From positions 91,156-155,155 of the forward strand of contig NZ_OLMR01000004.1 in NCBI RefSeq assembly GCF_900291955.1: a stretch of DNA of 64,000 nucleotides, in the 5' to 3' direction. Positions 7,811-17,151 of this stretch are shown here, piece by piece. The DNA is from Pseudoruminococcus massiliensis. Lineage in GTDB: Bacteria > Bacillota > Clostridia > Oscillospirales > Acutalibacteraceae. A program made the translations under genes and the position numbers. How positions within the stretch are numbered: position 1 is the stretch's first letter; every line of letters begins with the position of its first letter. The notes beneath the pieces are model-generated. The model was not told the DNA's origin, made no database searches, and saw nothing but the letters and a program-made list of their open reading frames with translations.

Positions 7811-9196
7811 TTAGCACCAAGCCTTTTTTAAAGCATTTATTGCATTGATAATATCCGTTGTGGGAATACCACCGAAGCCTAATTTAAGCTCGGTGGTATT
7901 TTTTTTGTCAGATTTTAGAGCGGAAAGTCGGACACCTTGATTTTTTGCAAGTGAAAGCATTTCCGCCATAGAGCGGTTTGTATTGAGCGAAAGTATAAAA
8001 CATAGAGCAGTTTCTTGAAGTGTGGCTTTTAACTTAAGGTCAGAATCTGCAAAAGTAGTTTCGAGAGCTTGCATAATCAAAGAGCTTTTTTCACGATATA
8101 GCTTACGCAAACGGCGAAGTCTGCGTTCAAGTTCGCCTGTTTTGATATATTCGGCAAGTGCAAGCTGTTCAATTTTTGATGAGGTCTGATTATAAAAGCC
8201 GTTTCTTGATTCATAAATTTTGAGCAATTCAGGAGTTAAAACCGCATAGCCTATTCTTACGGACGGCAAGAGCATTTTCGAGAATGAACCTATATAAATT
8301 ACTCTCTCACTATTGGCACTTTGCAGTGCAGGAAATGGTCGGGAGCTATATCTTAGTTCGCCGTTGTAGTCATCTTCTATGATGATTGAATCGGTTTCTT
8401 CCGCCCATTTGAGGAGTTCTTTTCTACGGCTCATACGAACAGGCTGTCCGTTTTTATTGCAAGATGGATTTATAAATAATATGCTTGAGCCGTTTTTATA
8501 AAGTTCTTCGGGAATGATTCCGTCATTATCGCTTTTAAGCTTATGAATGGAAAATCCACAATCGGCAAAAACTCTTTCGGCGAGTGGAAAACCGTCCTCC
8601 TCCATAGCTGCTGTGCGTGGCTTTATTTCGGAGATAAGTCCGCAAATTATGTATAAAAGTGATTGCGTGCCTGAACCAATTAGAATACGACTTCCGTCTG
8701 TAACAGCACCCCTGATTCCATGACTATAAAGTGCAAGGGCATTTCTTAGTGCAAGCTCTCCCTGTGGGTCACCATAGGAGGCTATGACATTCTCCTTTTT
8801 CAGAACATCTTTTATATGTGAACGCCAAAGCTTTATATCAGTTTCGTTTCGGTCAGCAAGGTCACTTCCGAGGTCATAAAGAATGTTGTCTTTACTCTCA
8901 CGATTTATTGGTAAAACGGAGCTTGTATTTTTTATCGTGTTTTTCTGAGGGGCAGATTGGACATAGTATCCTCTCTGTGGAAGGCTCTTTATATAGCCCT
9001 CAATACATAGCTGTTGATAGGCTGATTCTATTGTTGTACGGCTGAGATGTAAATCTTCTGATAATTTACGAATTGAAGGGAGCTTTGCACCGATAGTAAG
9101 GCTACCGTTTTCAACTGCGGAGGATATTTTGTCATATAGCTGTTGATAGAGCGGAATAGTTCCGTTTCGGTCAAGTTCAATGAAATCATAGGTCAT
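7811..9196 (-). CDS. MocR/PdxR-family transcriptional regulator
   Basis: The 461-residue protein joins an N-terminal GntR-type winged helix (residues about 12-75, with KLPSIRKLSEDLHLSRTTIE) to a C-terminal fold-type I aminotransferase domain. The PLP-lysine motif SFSKMLLPSVRIGY lies near residue 305, and the IEDDYNGELRY segment near residue 272 is typical. Such regulators often control vitamin B6 synthesis genes, but no pdx gene is in the window, so the target is unknown. It is alone on the minus strand and may share a promoter region with nothing else. Confidence 0.85.
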   Translation of the reverse strand: MTYDFIELDRNGTIPLYQQLYDKISSAVENGSLTIGAKLPSIRKLSEDLHLSRTTIESAYQQLCIEGYIKSLPQRGYYVQSAPQKNTIKNTSSVLPINRESKDNILYDLGSDLADRNETDIKLWRSHIKDVLKKENVIASYGDPQGELALRNALALYSHGIRGAVTDGSRILIGSGTQSLLYIICGLISEIKPRTAAMEEDGFPLAERVFADCGFSIHKLKSDNDGIIPEELYKNGSSILFINPSCNKNGQPVRMSRRKELLKWAEETDSIIIEDDYNGELRYSSRPFPALQSANSERVIYIGSFSKMLLPSVRIGYAVLTPELLKIYESRNGFYNQTSSKIEQLALAEYIKTGELERRLRRLRKLYREKSSLIMQALETTFADSDLKLKATLQETALCFILSLNTNRSMAEMLSLAKNQGVRLSALKSDKKNTTELKLGFGGIPTTDIINAINALKKAWC

Positions 9197-9228
9197 ATTG
9201 AAATCTCCGTTTTATAAGTTTTAATAAA

Positions 9229-10923
9229 TTATTTTAATTCTCGGCTCTGCTTTAGCTGTTCAAAGGTTATGCCATATTTTATTGCAATATCTCTTGCATA
9301 GCTGGCATTTTGCGGTGGAAGCACCTGTACATGAAATGACCTGCGTCCGTTTTCTATGCCTGTAACAATGCTTTCGACACGACTATGTATTTCGGGGTCG
9401 GAATTAAAAGCCTCTAAATTTCTTGCAAGGTCGTGCATATGTGTATTGTAGATTGCACGAACTCCGATATAACACATAAAGCGAACTATATCTCTCGCAA
9501 GATATACACCTTCCTCAACATTGGTTGTGGCAAGGGTTTCGTTCATAAGCACAAGTGTATTTTCAGTTGAATTTTGCATAATCTCAGAAAGTCGGACAGA
9601 TTCTTCACCAAGTCTGCCAAGGTCTACGGTCTTATTTTCATCGGCTGGAAAATGTGTATAAATCGTATCGCAAGGACTGAACCAAAATTCTGATGCTGGA
9701 ACAAATATTCCGTGCTGTGCCAGAAGATACATAAGACCGATAGCCTGTGTGAAAGTAGTTTTTCCGCCACGATTAGGACCAGTCATAATGTAGATACGGT
9801 GTTCCTCATTAAAATCGAGAGAGTTTGTTACTATGTCGATATCTTCACCATTGACAGCTTTTATGGCAAGTTTGAGATTGTATAAACCATCGGTTTGCAG
9901 AACACGCTGTGAGGTTGGCAGAACCTGTGGCTTGCAGATTGGAAGATTGAGATTTTGTATTTTGCGTATCAGTGATGCCCAGCGAATATAGAAAATAAGC
10001 TCAGGCGAAATTGATGTCAGAGAATAACCGCTTATATCGACATACTTGCGGAGAACATCTCGAATATCCTTGACTATTTTCTTGAGAATATTTGATACCG
10101 ATTTTTCCATAGCCGCTGAAAATGGGTCGCCGCCTGTGAGCGATGATTCAATTTGAAGTGTAGAAAGTTCAGCCACATTATTTATGCTCATACCTGTTAG
10201 TGAAGTCTTTTTATTTGTTGCGGCAGGGTGAAAATTCATACTTTCAACTTCTACACCTTCGTGAATTTCAGAGGTTTTCTTTGCAGCAAAATTCATAAAA
10301 TTTTTGAGCAATCCTGTATGGGTAAATTCGGCATCATTTAATGATACAACACCAGCCTCCTTTGGGCGAAGAAGATTATCAAGATTTACACCAACAGTCA
10401 CACTCTTTAGCTTTTGTGCCTTTGCAAAGGTTTCATCAATATCCTTTTTCAGCTGTGGAAAACCACTGCCATTATATATTTCTGTTACCATAGCATAAAG
10501 CTCTTTTAAACCATCTGATTTGAGGTCGGCTTCGTCCATAGCAAGCTTCATTTGAGTTATACACTGAATATAGTCGTTTACTTCACGAAGTCGGTTAATA
10601 AGTCCCCATATTGCTGAAACCTCCGTATCTTTTTGCATACGCTTTAGTTCCCATAGGTCGCTTAGCTGTGTTAAAAGATTTTCTAATGTTTCACACATTT
10701 TGGGGTGGTGTAGCAAGTCATCAAAAATATCTATGCGATATTTTATAACCTTTTCGTCAGATACCATTTGTGATAAAATTCTTTTGATGATTTGCTTTTC
10801 GGATTTTTCTTTTGTTAAAGCATCTAAGAGAAAGTCAAATGATAGGTCATTGCAAGCGGCTTCGTCAAGAACCTTGGCTTCATAGTTACTGCTATTTGGA
10901 TATAAAAGGCTAAATTTTTTCAT
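9229..10923 (-). CDS. MutS-family ATPase (MutS domain V protein)
   Basis: A protein of about 564 residues; ATG at 10923 is preferred over a TTG nine bases upstream. The C-terminal third carries the MutS ATPase: Walker A GPNRGGKTTFTQAIG near residue 380, then LVLMNETLATTNVEEG (Walker B and signature) near 465, and NTHMHDL near 505. The N-terminal mismatch recognition domain of true MutS is absent; the upstream part is helical clamp-like. Function in mismatch repair is therefore not implied; it may act on branched DNA or recombination. It follows the MocR gene on the same strand by 33 bp. Confidence 0.8.
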   Translation of the reverse strand: MKKFSLLYPNSSNYEAKVLDEAACNDLSFDFLLDALTKEKSEKQIIKRILSQMVSDEKVIKYRIDIFDDLLHHPKMCETLENLLTQLSDLWELKRMQKDTEVSAIWGLINRLREVNDYIQCITQMKLAMDEADLKSDGLKELYAMVTEIYNGSGFPQLKKDIDETFAKAQKLKSVTVGVNLDNLLRPKEAGVVSLNDAEFTHTGLLKNFMNFAAKKTSEIHEGVEVESMNFHPAATNKKTSLTGMSINNVAELSTLQIESSLTGGDPFSAAMEKSVSNILKKIVKDIRDVLRKYVDISGYSLTSISPELIFYIRWASLIRKIQNLNLPICKPQVLPTSQRVLQTDGLYNLKLAIKAVNGEDIDIVTNSLDFNEEHRIYIMTGPNRGGKTTFTQAIGLMYLLAQHGIFVPASEFWFSPCDTIYTHFPADENKTVDLGRLGEESVRLSEIMQNSTENTLVLMNETLATTNVEEGVYLARDIVRFMCYIGVRAIYNTHMHDLARNLEAFNSDPEIHSRVESIVTGIENGRRSFHVQVLPPQNASYARDIAIKYGITFEQLKQSRELK

Positions 10924-10984
10924 AATTAACAAACTCGCTTCACTTTATTATATATAAAATATTCTACTACTTTAAAGAAAAATT

Positions 10985-11098
10985 GTCAAATATGCTAATA
11001 TAGTTGGTATATTTGACGGAAAAAATAGTTTAATTATATAAATAAAGATGCTTTGATTTATAATGAGTAATAATTAACACAAGGAGGTTTAAAAATTG
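10985..11098 (+). promoter_or_regulatory. orphan promoter, operator-like repeat and ribosome binding site
   Basis: On the plus strand an inverted repeat, GTCAAATAT (10985-10993) and ATATTTGAC (11009-11017), overlaps a possible -35 TTGACG (11013-11018) with TATAAA 18 bases later. AAGGAGG at 11081-11087 is followed by TTG at 11096, but the frame closes after 11 codons. The signals of a regulated gene are present without the gene, before the convergent MATE gene. It may be a deletion relic. Confidence 0.35.
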
Positions 11099-11150
11099 CT
11101 TTTGGATATTAGCTTTATCTATGGCTCTTAGCTGTGATTTTTGTTTTAGC

Positions 11151-12548
11151 TTAAATATGTACAGGACATGGAGTTAAGACTTTTATCTTTTTATTATAGG
11201 TTCGTTTCATAAATATACAAGCTATTCCAGTTGAGACTGCCTCAGCGATTAAAAATGTATACCAGACAAGGTCTGTGCTTGTATTTGAATTTTTGATAAT
11301 TTCTACGAATATCCATGCAACAGGCAAGACTAATATAAGCTGACGGAAAATTGATACAACTAAGGATTCTGTACCGCTTTCGAGAGCTTGAAAGATTCCT
11401 TGAAAGGCAATATTTGCACCGGCAAAAACAAAGCTTACAGAAATTATTCTCATAGCACTTAAACAAAGAGATTTTGTGTCGCCTGAAAGACCAAATATTT
11501 CCGCAAATGGTTCTGCGAAAAGCTCAAGTAAAAGTGTTCCGATAAGCATAATTGAAATTGTATAAATCATACCGAATTTGATGCCGTCTTGTATTCTTTC
11601 TTTACTTTTCATACCATGATTAAAGGATATAATTGGTGTGATTGCATCTCTTAATCCGAATGCGGCAAAGAGCATAAATTGTTGAATTTTGTAGAAAAGT
11701 CCATATGCAGTTACGGCAGCTTCACTGAGTATGCCAAGTATAATATTAAGTCCATAGGTCATAACAGACATAAGTGCCTGTGCTATTATTGCTGGCAAAC
11801 CGATAGCATAAATTTCTTTGATAATCTGCCACGATGGTTTGATATACTTAGCTTTATTTGAGATTTCCTTATTTACTTTGATGTGGAAAATCAAGGCAAC
11901 TATGCACGAAACGCACTGACCTATAACAGTTGCGTATGCAGCACCCTTTACACCCATTTCTGGAAAACTAAGTAAACCATATATCATTATTGGGTCGAGA
12001 ACAATATTTACAATAGCACCTGAAATCTGTGCAATGGTTGAAAACATTGAGCGACCTGTTGCTTGAAGAAGTTTCTCGAAAATTGAGAAAAATACGATGC
12101 CAAATGAGATTATACAACAAATGTTCAGATAGTCAATCGCCATATTTTGAATTAGTTTATTAGATGTTTGTGAGCAGATGTATGCACGAACACCTGTTAA
12201 GCCAAAGATTATATAGGCGACACAAATTATTATAGCAAGGAAAAATGAATTTCCTGCAACACGGTTGACTTTTTCACTATCACGCTGACCAAGTGCCTTT
12301 GATAAGAGTGCATTAGTGCCTACACCTGTACCAATACTTATTGCCACCATAAGCATTTGTACAGGGAATGCAAGGGTTAAGGCATTCAGGGTCGCCTCAC
12401 CATCGTGTGACATATTAGATACGAAAGCACTATCAACAATGTTATAAACTGCTTGAAGAACCATAGATAAAATCATAGGTACACCCATAGTTATGAGTAG
12501 TTTATTGACTGGAACAATTTCCATTTTGTTCATTTTTGTTTTTTCCAT
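11151..12548 (-). CDS. MATE-family multidrug or metabolite exporter
   Basis: The 465-residue membrane protein has about twelve hydrophobic segments in two similar halves, as in the MATE family. Typical features are the start PVNKLLITMGVPMILSMVLQ, the VDSAFVSN turn near residue 37, and DPIMIYGLL in the sixth helix region. These proteins export drugs or metabolites using a cation gradient. AAGGAAG precedes the ATG. It stands alone, separated from the gene upstream by a strong terminator, so the substrate is open. Confidence 0.85.
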   Translation of the reverse strand: MEKTKMNKMEIVPVNKLLITMGVPMILSMVLQAVYNIVDSAFVSNMSHDGEATLNALTLAFPVQMLMVAISIGTGVGTNALLSKALGQRDSEKVNRVAGNSFFLAIIICVAYIIFGLTGVRAYICSQTSNKLIQNMAIDYLNICCIISFGIVFFSIFEKLLQATGRSMFSTIAQISGAIVNIVLDPIMIYGLLSFPEMGVKGAAYATVIGQCVSCIVALIFHIKVNKEISNKAKYIKPSWQIIKEIYAIGLPAIIAQALMSVMTYGLNIILGILSEAAVTAYGLFYKIQQFMLFAAFGLRDAITPIISFNHGMKSKERIQDGIKFGMIYTISIMLIGTLLLELFAEPFAEIFGLSGDTKSLCLSAMRIISVSFVFAGANIAFQGIFQALESGTESLVVSIFRQLILVLPVAWIFVEIIKNSNTSTDLVWYTFLIAEAVSTGIACIFMKRTYNKKIKVLTPCPVHI

Positions 12549-12592
12549 AGGTTAAAATCTTCCTTTCTCAGAACTTGTAATTTTTTGCAAAA

Positions 12593-12629
12593 AAAGAGCG
12601 TAAATCCAATTCCTGGATTTACGCTCTTG
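12593..12629 (-). terminator. rho-independent terminator of the acetyltransferase gene
   Basis: Arms GAGCGTAAATCC (12596-12607) and GGATTTACGCTC (12615-12626) pair perfectly. Read on the minus strand, the stem is followed by a run of seven T. It ends the acetyltransferase transcript before the MATE gene. Confidence 0.85.
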
Positions 12630-12685
12630 CTACTCGGCGACTATAATTATATCAGAATTTTTTTGAGAATGTCAAGGCGAAATTT

Positions 12686-13273
12686 TCACAAACTTCTTTT
12701 ATATTTATTCCTATCAGCTTCGGTAATTTTTCTTATTACACGACAAGGATTTCCAGCAGCAATAACACCCGAAGGAATATCCTTAGTTACAACACTTCCT
12801 CCGCCAATAATGGTATTATCTCCTATAGTAACACCAGGCATAACGCAGACGCTTCCACCAATCCATACATTATTGCCTACAGTAATTGGCAGAGCAATTT
12901 CAAAGCCTTCATTTCTTTGTTCTGCATCAAGAGCGTGTCCGGCTGTATAAAAGCCACAGTTTGGTGCAACAAAGCAGTTATCGCCAAATGTGACCTTGCC
13001 TGGGTCAAGAATGACGAGATTATGGTTCGAATAGAAATTTTCACCAATCTCGATATTATAGCCATAATCGCACCAAAACGATTGCTCTATCCAGAAATTT
13101 TCGCCTGTCTTGCCAAGAATTTTTTTAAGGAGAGCTTTTCTTTCTTCTGATTGTGATGGCATAAGTCTGTTATATTCAGCACATAAGTTTTTGCAACGCA
13201 TAAGTTCAGATTTCAATTCTTCTTCAGTACTTTTATAGAGCAGACCAGCTTGAGCCTTTTCTTTTTCTGTCAT
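12686..13273 (-). CDS. maltose/galactoside O-acetyltransferase-like protein
   Basis: A 195-residue left-handed beta-helix acetyltransferase of the LacA/Maa kind. The N-terminal helical part has GLLYKSTEEELKSE. The hexapeptide region runs from about residue 70 to 180, with the SNHNLVILDPGKVTFGD and GPNC-like segment (VAPNCGFYTAGH), the catalytic histidine in the TAGHALD segment (about residue 114), and the typical end GVIAAGNPCRVIRKI. It transfers acetyl from acetyl-CoA to a sugar hydroxyl. GGAGG precedes ATG 13273. Confidence 0.88.
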   Translation of the reverse strand: MTEKEKAQAGLLYKSTEEELKSELMRCKNLCAEYNRLMPSQSEERKALLKKILGKTGENFWIEQSFWCDYGYNIEIGENFYSNHNLVILDPGKVTFGDNCFVAPNCGFYTAGHALDAEQRNEGFEIALPITVGNNVWIGGSVCVMPGVTIGDNTIIGGGSVVTKDIPSGVIAAGNPCRVIRKITEADRNKYKRSL

Positions 13274-13380
13274 AATAAATCAACCTCCGTTATTGAAAAT
13301 CTTATAGTATTAATTTAGTGCTTATTATATCTTTTTATGTAGTTTTCGTCAATTAGTCAATTATAAAATTTTTGATTTAG

Positions 13381-13409
13381 TTGACATATTTAATGAATAA
13401 ATGTATAAT
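13381..13409 (+). promoter_or_regulatory. consensus sigma-A promoter of the antitoxin RNA
   Basis: TTGACA at 13381-13386 and TATAAT at 13404-13409 are separated by exactly 17 bases. This is a full-consensus promoter reading into the short RNA described next, with no coding sequence behind it. Confidence 0.8.
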
Positions 13410-13415
13410 ATAAGC

Positions 13416-13505
13416 AATGAGAGTATACCAACACACGGTCGCTCCTAGACAGCTTTATATAATAATCAATAACCGTTCTGGTGGAGCAGGACGGTTATTT
13501 CCTTT
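13416..13505 (+). ncRNA. probable antisense antitoxin RNA of a type I system
   Basis: A transcript from the consensus promoter would start near 13416 and end after the hairpin AATAACCGT (13468-13476) / ACGGTTATT (13491-13499), which is followed by TCCTTTT. The loop contains CTGGTGGAGCAG. The hairpin overlaps the end of the toxin frame on the other strand. Convergent short RNA with this hairpin is the usual layout of Firmicute holin-like type I toxin loci. Start and end are inferred. Confidence 0.6.
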
Positions 13506-13605
13506 TATTGCTAAAAAGTGCTATGATTGCAACAATAAATGTTCCAACATTTGCAAATGCTATGATAAGCTGAATTAGCTCAGACTATGTCACATAGTTT
13601 TCCAT
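13495..13605 (-). pseudogene. holin-like type I toxin, interrupted by an amber codon
   Basis: Reading minus from ATG 13605, with GGGGGTG upstream, gives MENYVT, then TAG at 13587-13585, then SELIQLIIAFANVGTFIVAI and a lysine-rich end, stopping at 13495. Replacing TAG by TGG would give a 36-residue peptide of the holin-like toxin family, which has a short polar start, (T/Y)SEL-like motif, one membrane segment and a basic tail. A consensus-like promoter lies upstream. The toxin is probably inactive while the antitoxin promoter is intact. Readthrough or an error in the sequence remain possible. Confidence 0.6.
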
Positions 13606-13669
13606 AGCAACACCCCCATTTCTGGGAGCAGGATTGACCGTCATCTGTGTTGATATACTCTGTTTTTAC

Positions 13670-13698
13670 ATTGTACAATTTTAGATAATTTTCGTCAA
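13670..13698 (-). promoter_or_regulatory. promoter of the toxin mRNA
   Basis: On the minus strand TTGACG (13698-13693) and TACAAT (13675-13670) are 17 bases apart, about 65 bp upstream of the toxin ATG. The transcript would run into the antitoxin RNA region and overlap it. Confidence 0.6.
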
Positions 13699-13716
13699 TT
13701 ATAAATTTTAAAAAAG

Positions 13717-13751
13717 CAAAGAGGACACCTCGTTTTCGGAGTGTCCTCTCG
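13717..13751 (-). terminator. terminator of glycogen phosphorylase gene
   Basis: Arms GAGGACAC (13721-13728) and GTGTCCTC (13741-13748) lie about 45 bp beyond the glgP stop. On the minus strand the stem is followed by TTTGCTTTTTT. Confidence 0.8.
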
Positions 13752-13791
13752 TTTTATTTTAAGGAATGAAAATGATTTGTTTTTTAATCAA

Positions 13792-16200
13792 TTAAAGCTC
13801 AACTGGTGTAGCTTTCCAAATTGTATTAGCGTAATCTCTGATTGAACGGTCAGCTGCAAAGCGTCCTGCCTGAGCTATATTGACAAGCGACATATGGTTC
13901 CAGTGCATTGGGTCAGCATAGAGAGCAGATGCGTTTTGCTGTGCAATAGAATAATCTGAGAAATCTGCAAGAACCATATATGGGTCCTTATTTCTGAGAG
14001 ATTCTGCAATATCGTGGAACTTTCCACTGAACTCTCTTTCAATGTAATTGATAATATCCATAATCTCACGGCTATTATTATAATACTCCTGAGGATTATA
14101 ACCACGATGCTTGAGAGCATTAACTTCAGATGTTGTCATACCAAAGAGAATAATGTTATCATCGCCGACAGATTCGTGAATTTCTACATTAGCACCATCA
14201 AGTGTGCCAAGTGTAACAGCACCGTTAATCATAAACTTCATATTACTTGTGCCAGAGGCCTCTGTGCCTGCAAGGGAAATCTGTTCACTGATTTCTGCTG
14301 ATGGAATGAGCTTTTCTGCAACAGATACACGATAATCTTCAAGATAAACAACCTTGAGCTTTTTATTGACATCAGGGTCATTGTTGATTCGGTTGCCAAG
14401 CTCTACAATAAACTGAATAATCTGCTTTGCAAAGTAGTAACCAGGAGCAGCCTTAGCACCGAAAATATAAGTCTTAGGTGTAAATTCTGCATTTGGATTT
14501 GCTTTGAGCCAAAGGTATGTGCTAAGAATATGAATAGCATTAAGATGCTGACGCTTATACTCGTGCAAACGCTTAACCTGTACATCAAAGATAGAATCAG
14601 GGTCAACAATAATTCCGTTATTAGTCTGTATATACTCAGCCATTTTTACCTTATTTGCTTTCTTGATTTTTGCAAGTTGTTTTAGAACGCTTTCATCGTC
14701 CTTATACTTCATAAGTCCCTGAAGAGCGGAAGCGTCTGTGATAAACTTATCTCCGATAAGGTCAAGGATAAGGTTAGAAAGCCCAGGGTTAGACTGATTG
14801 AGCCAGCGTCTATGAGCAATACCGTTAGTAACATTTTTGAATTTCTCTGGTGTAACCTTATAGAAATCTGAGAATACAGACTCTTTGAGGATTTCACTGT
14901 GGAGCTTAGAAACACCATTTACAGAATGACCTGCGATAACAGCAAGGTTAGCCATCTTAACTATGCCGTCATTGATAACAGCCATTCTTGCAATTTGTGA
15001 GCCATCAATGCCTTTTTCATGCATTTCAGCACAGAAGCGTTTGTTGATTTCTTCAATAATCTGATATATTCTTGGGAGCTTTCTTGCAAACATATCGACC
15101 TGCCAGCACTCAAGAGCCTCTGCCATAACTGTATGGTTTGTATATGCAATAGAGCGTGTAACAATATCCCATGCACTATCCCATGAATATCCACACTCAT
15201 CAAGGAGTATACGCATAAGTTCAGGAATAGCAAGAACAGGGTGTGTATCATTAAGGTGAATAGCAACAAGCTCTGGAAAGTTATCAAGAGTGCCATATAT
15301 TCTTAGATGTCTTCTGACAATATCCTGAATTGTAGCAGAAACAAGAAAATACTGCTGATTAAGTCTGAGACTCTTGCCTTCTGCGTGGTTATCTTCAGGA
15401 TAAAGAACCTTTGTGATAACTTCTGCCATAGCGTTTTGTTCCATAGCACGAATATATTCGCCACCATTGAAAAGCTTCATATCGAAATCGTTGGACTTAG
15501 CAGCCCAAAGTCTTAGTCGGGAAACACCCTTTCCGCCATAGCCTGCAACCATCATATCATAAGGAACAGCCTCAATAGCTGTTGCGTCAACATGATTAAC
15601 ACTGTGGTAGCCATCTGCCCAGTTTTCTTCGATTCTGCCATCAAAGAGAACCTTTACGCTCTTTTCAGGATGAGATTGAAGCCATACTTGTCCGCCTGGA
15701 AGCCAACGGTCAGGAAGCTCTGTCTGCCAGCCATCAACGAGTTTTTGACGGAAAATACCAAATTCATAGCGAAGTGAATATCCCATAGCAGGATAATCCT
15801 GTGTTGCAAGACCATCAAGAAAGCAAGCTGCAAGACGACCGAGACCACCATTGCCAAGACCTGCATCAGGCTCTTGCTCATATATATTCTCAATCTTGAT
15901 ATTGAGTCCCTGCAAAGCCTTTGTCATAACATCAGTAAGACCAAGGTTATAGAGAGTATTTTTGAGAGAACGACCCATAAGGAACTCCATACAGAGATAG
16001 TAAACAGTCTTTTTATTTTGAGCTTCAGCGGCATTTGTAAATGTTGCATATTCGTGGCTCATCATATCTCTAAGAATGAGAGCAATTGCTTTGTAGTAAT
16101 GCTCGTCAGTAGCTTCGGTAGGAATTACTCCGAAGTTGTGTGAAAGCTTAGAAACAATCATATCACGAGCTTCACTTGGTGTAAGAGTTTTTTTCATCAT
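13792..16200 (-). CDS. glgP: glycogen/starch phosphorylase
   Basis: This 802-residue protein has the full length of bacterial glycogen phosphorylases, which release glucose 1-phosphate from alpha-1,4-glucans using PLP. Family landmarks include EPDAGLGNGGLGRLAACFLD near residue 110, HLNDTHPVLAIPELMR near residue 314, RLHEYKRQ near residue 532, and the PLP-lysine motif EASGTSNMKFMINGA near residue 640. GGAGGG lies eight bases before ATG 16200. It is a single-gene transcript ending at a strong terminator; no glycogen synthesis genes are in the window. Confidence 0.96.
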   Translation of the reverse strand: MMKKTLTPSEARDMIVSKLSHNFGVIPTEATDEHYYKAIALILRDMMSHEYATFTNAAEAQNKKTVYYLCMEFLMGRSLKNTLYNLGLTDVMTKALQGLNIKIENIYEQEPDAGLGNGGLGRLAACFLDGLATQDYPAMGYSLRYEFGIFRQKLVDGWQTELPDRWLPGGQVWLQSHPEKSVKVLFDGRIEENWADGYHSVNHVDATAIEAVPYDMMVAGYGGKGVSRLRLWAAKSNDFDMKLFNGGEYIRAMEQNAMAEVITKVLYPEDNHAEGKSLRLNQQYFLVSATIQDIVRRHLRIYGTLDNFPELVAIHLNDTHPVLAIPELMRILLDECGYSWDSAWDIVTRSIAYTNHTVMAEALECWQVDMFARKLPRIYQIIEEINKRFCAEMHEKGIDGSQIARMAVINDGIVKMANLAVIAGHSVNGVSKLHSEILKESVFSDFYKVTPEKFKNVTNGIAHRRWLNQSNPGLSNLILDLIGDKFITDASALQGLMKYKDDESVLKQLAKIKKANKVKMAEYIQTNNGIIVDPDSIFDVQVKRLHEYKRQHLNAIHILSTYLWLKANPNAEFTPKTYIFGAKAAPGYYFAKQIIQFIVELGNRINNDPDVNKKLKVVYLEDYRVSVAEKLIPSAEISEQISLAGTEASGTSNMKFMINGAVTLGTLDGANVEIHESVGDDNIILFGMTTSEVNALKHRGYNPQEYYNNSREIMDIINYIEREFSGKFHDIAESLRNKDPYMVLADFSDYSIAQQNASALYADPMHWNHMSLVNIAQAGRFAADRSIRDYANTIWKATPVEL

Positions 16201-16608
16201 AATAATATCCCTCCAAAAAATAATGCGTATGATGTGGAAAATAACTTAGGTATAATTATATACTATTTTCGGTATAATTTCAATAAAATTTGTCAAATTT
16301 ACTTAAAAATTATTTTTAGTTAATAATTGCTATACTTATGAGATGAATTTGTGAATATATGAATTTGAATTTTAATGAAAATATTGGCTATATTATGAGA
16401 TAATTTAAATATAAAAAATACTAATTATATCGGGAAAATTTATAAATTAAAGATTTTTAAAATTGAAGAAAAATTTCTGACATTTTCTTAATTATAAGCT
16501 TTATAATTCGACAAAAATGTATTATAATAGATTTGATTAGGCGGTTGAAAAATTTCGCCATAAGAATTATATAATTTAGTAAGACTTTCCCCAAAATAAT
16601 AAATTGAA
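16201..16608. other. A+T-rich divergent promoter region
   Basis: The 408 bp between glgP (minus) and zapA (plus) are very A+T-rich and hold no convincing frame. A TATAAT at 16523-16528 on the plus strand is a likely -10 element for zapA with a poor -35. No structured RNA or riboswitch was recognised. Confidence 0.5.
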
Positions 16609-16623
16609 ATGGAGGAATTTGAA

Positions 16624-17151
16624 ATGTCAAAAAATAAAATTAAAGTAAAAGTTTGTGGTACAGAGTTTAATATTTTAAGTGAAGATAATGAGGAATATAC
16701 TCAGAAGATTGCTTCTGTTGTAGATAGAAAAATGAAACAAACATTGGAAACAAATCCGAGAGTGTCAATTTCTAATATTGCTATTTTAACAGCATTGGAG
16801 TTTTGCGACCTCTCTAAAAAGCTTGCTGACCAAACAGAAAATATGAAAAATCAACTCAATGAATATCTTGAGGAGGCACAAAAGGCTCGTGAAGAGGCTG
16901 ATGATGCCCGAAAAGAAACAGAAAAGCTTCGCTCGGAAATTGAAACTTTAAGACAGCGTTTGGCTGATAAGGATTCTAAAAAATCGCACGAAACATCAGA
17001 ACCACTTTCCGCTCCTGTAAGGCGTTCATCTCGCCGAGGAAAAAGACTTATAACAACAGAAAGCCGAGAGGAAGCCGCAGAGGATATTATGAGCTTCTTT
17101 GGCAATTCTGCTGACGATACAGCAGAAAATTCCTCAGATGACAATGCTTAA
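16624..17151 (+). CDS. zapA: cell division protein ZapA
   Basis: ATG 16624 is preferred over 16609 because GGAGG (16611-16615) stands eight bases before it; the product has 175 residues. The first 95 residues are ZapA-like: KIKVKVCGTEFNILSEDNEEY, then VVDRKMKQTLETNPRVS and IAILTALEFCDLSKKL. A coiled coil follows (about 70-125) and then a disordered basic tail not found in minimal ZapA. ZapA bundles FtsZ filaments at midcell. The stop overlaps the start of the U32 peptidase gene; zapA followed by a U32 peptidase is common in Firmicutes. Confidence 0.85.
   Translation: MSKNKIKVKVCGTEFNILSEDNEEYTQKIASVVDRKMKQTLETNPRVSISNIAILTALEFCDLSKKLADQTENMKNQLNEYLEEAQKAREEADDARKETEKLRSEIETLRQRLADKDSKKSHETSEPLSAPVRRSSRRGKRLITTESREEAAEDIMSFFGNSADDTAENSSDDNA

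Noticed and set aside
15307..15516. Several plus-strand frames inside glgP
   Set aside because: They are shadows of a well-conserved 802-codon gene and have no start signals.
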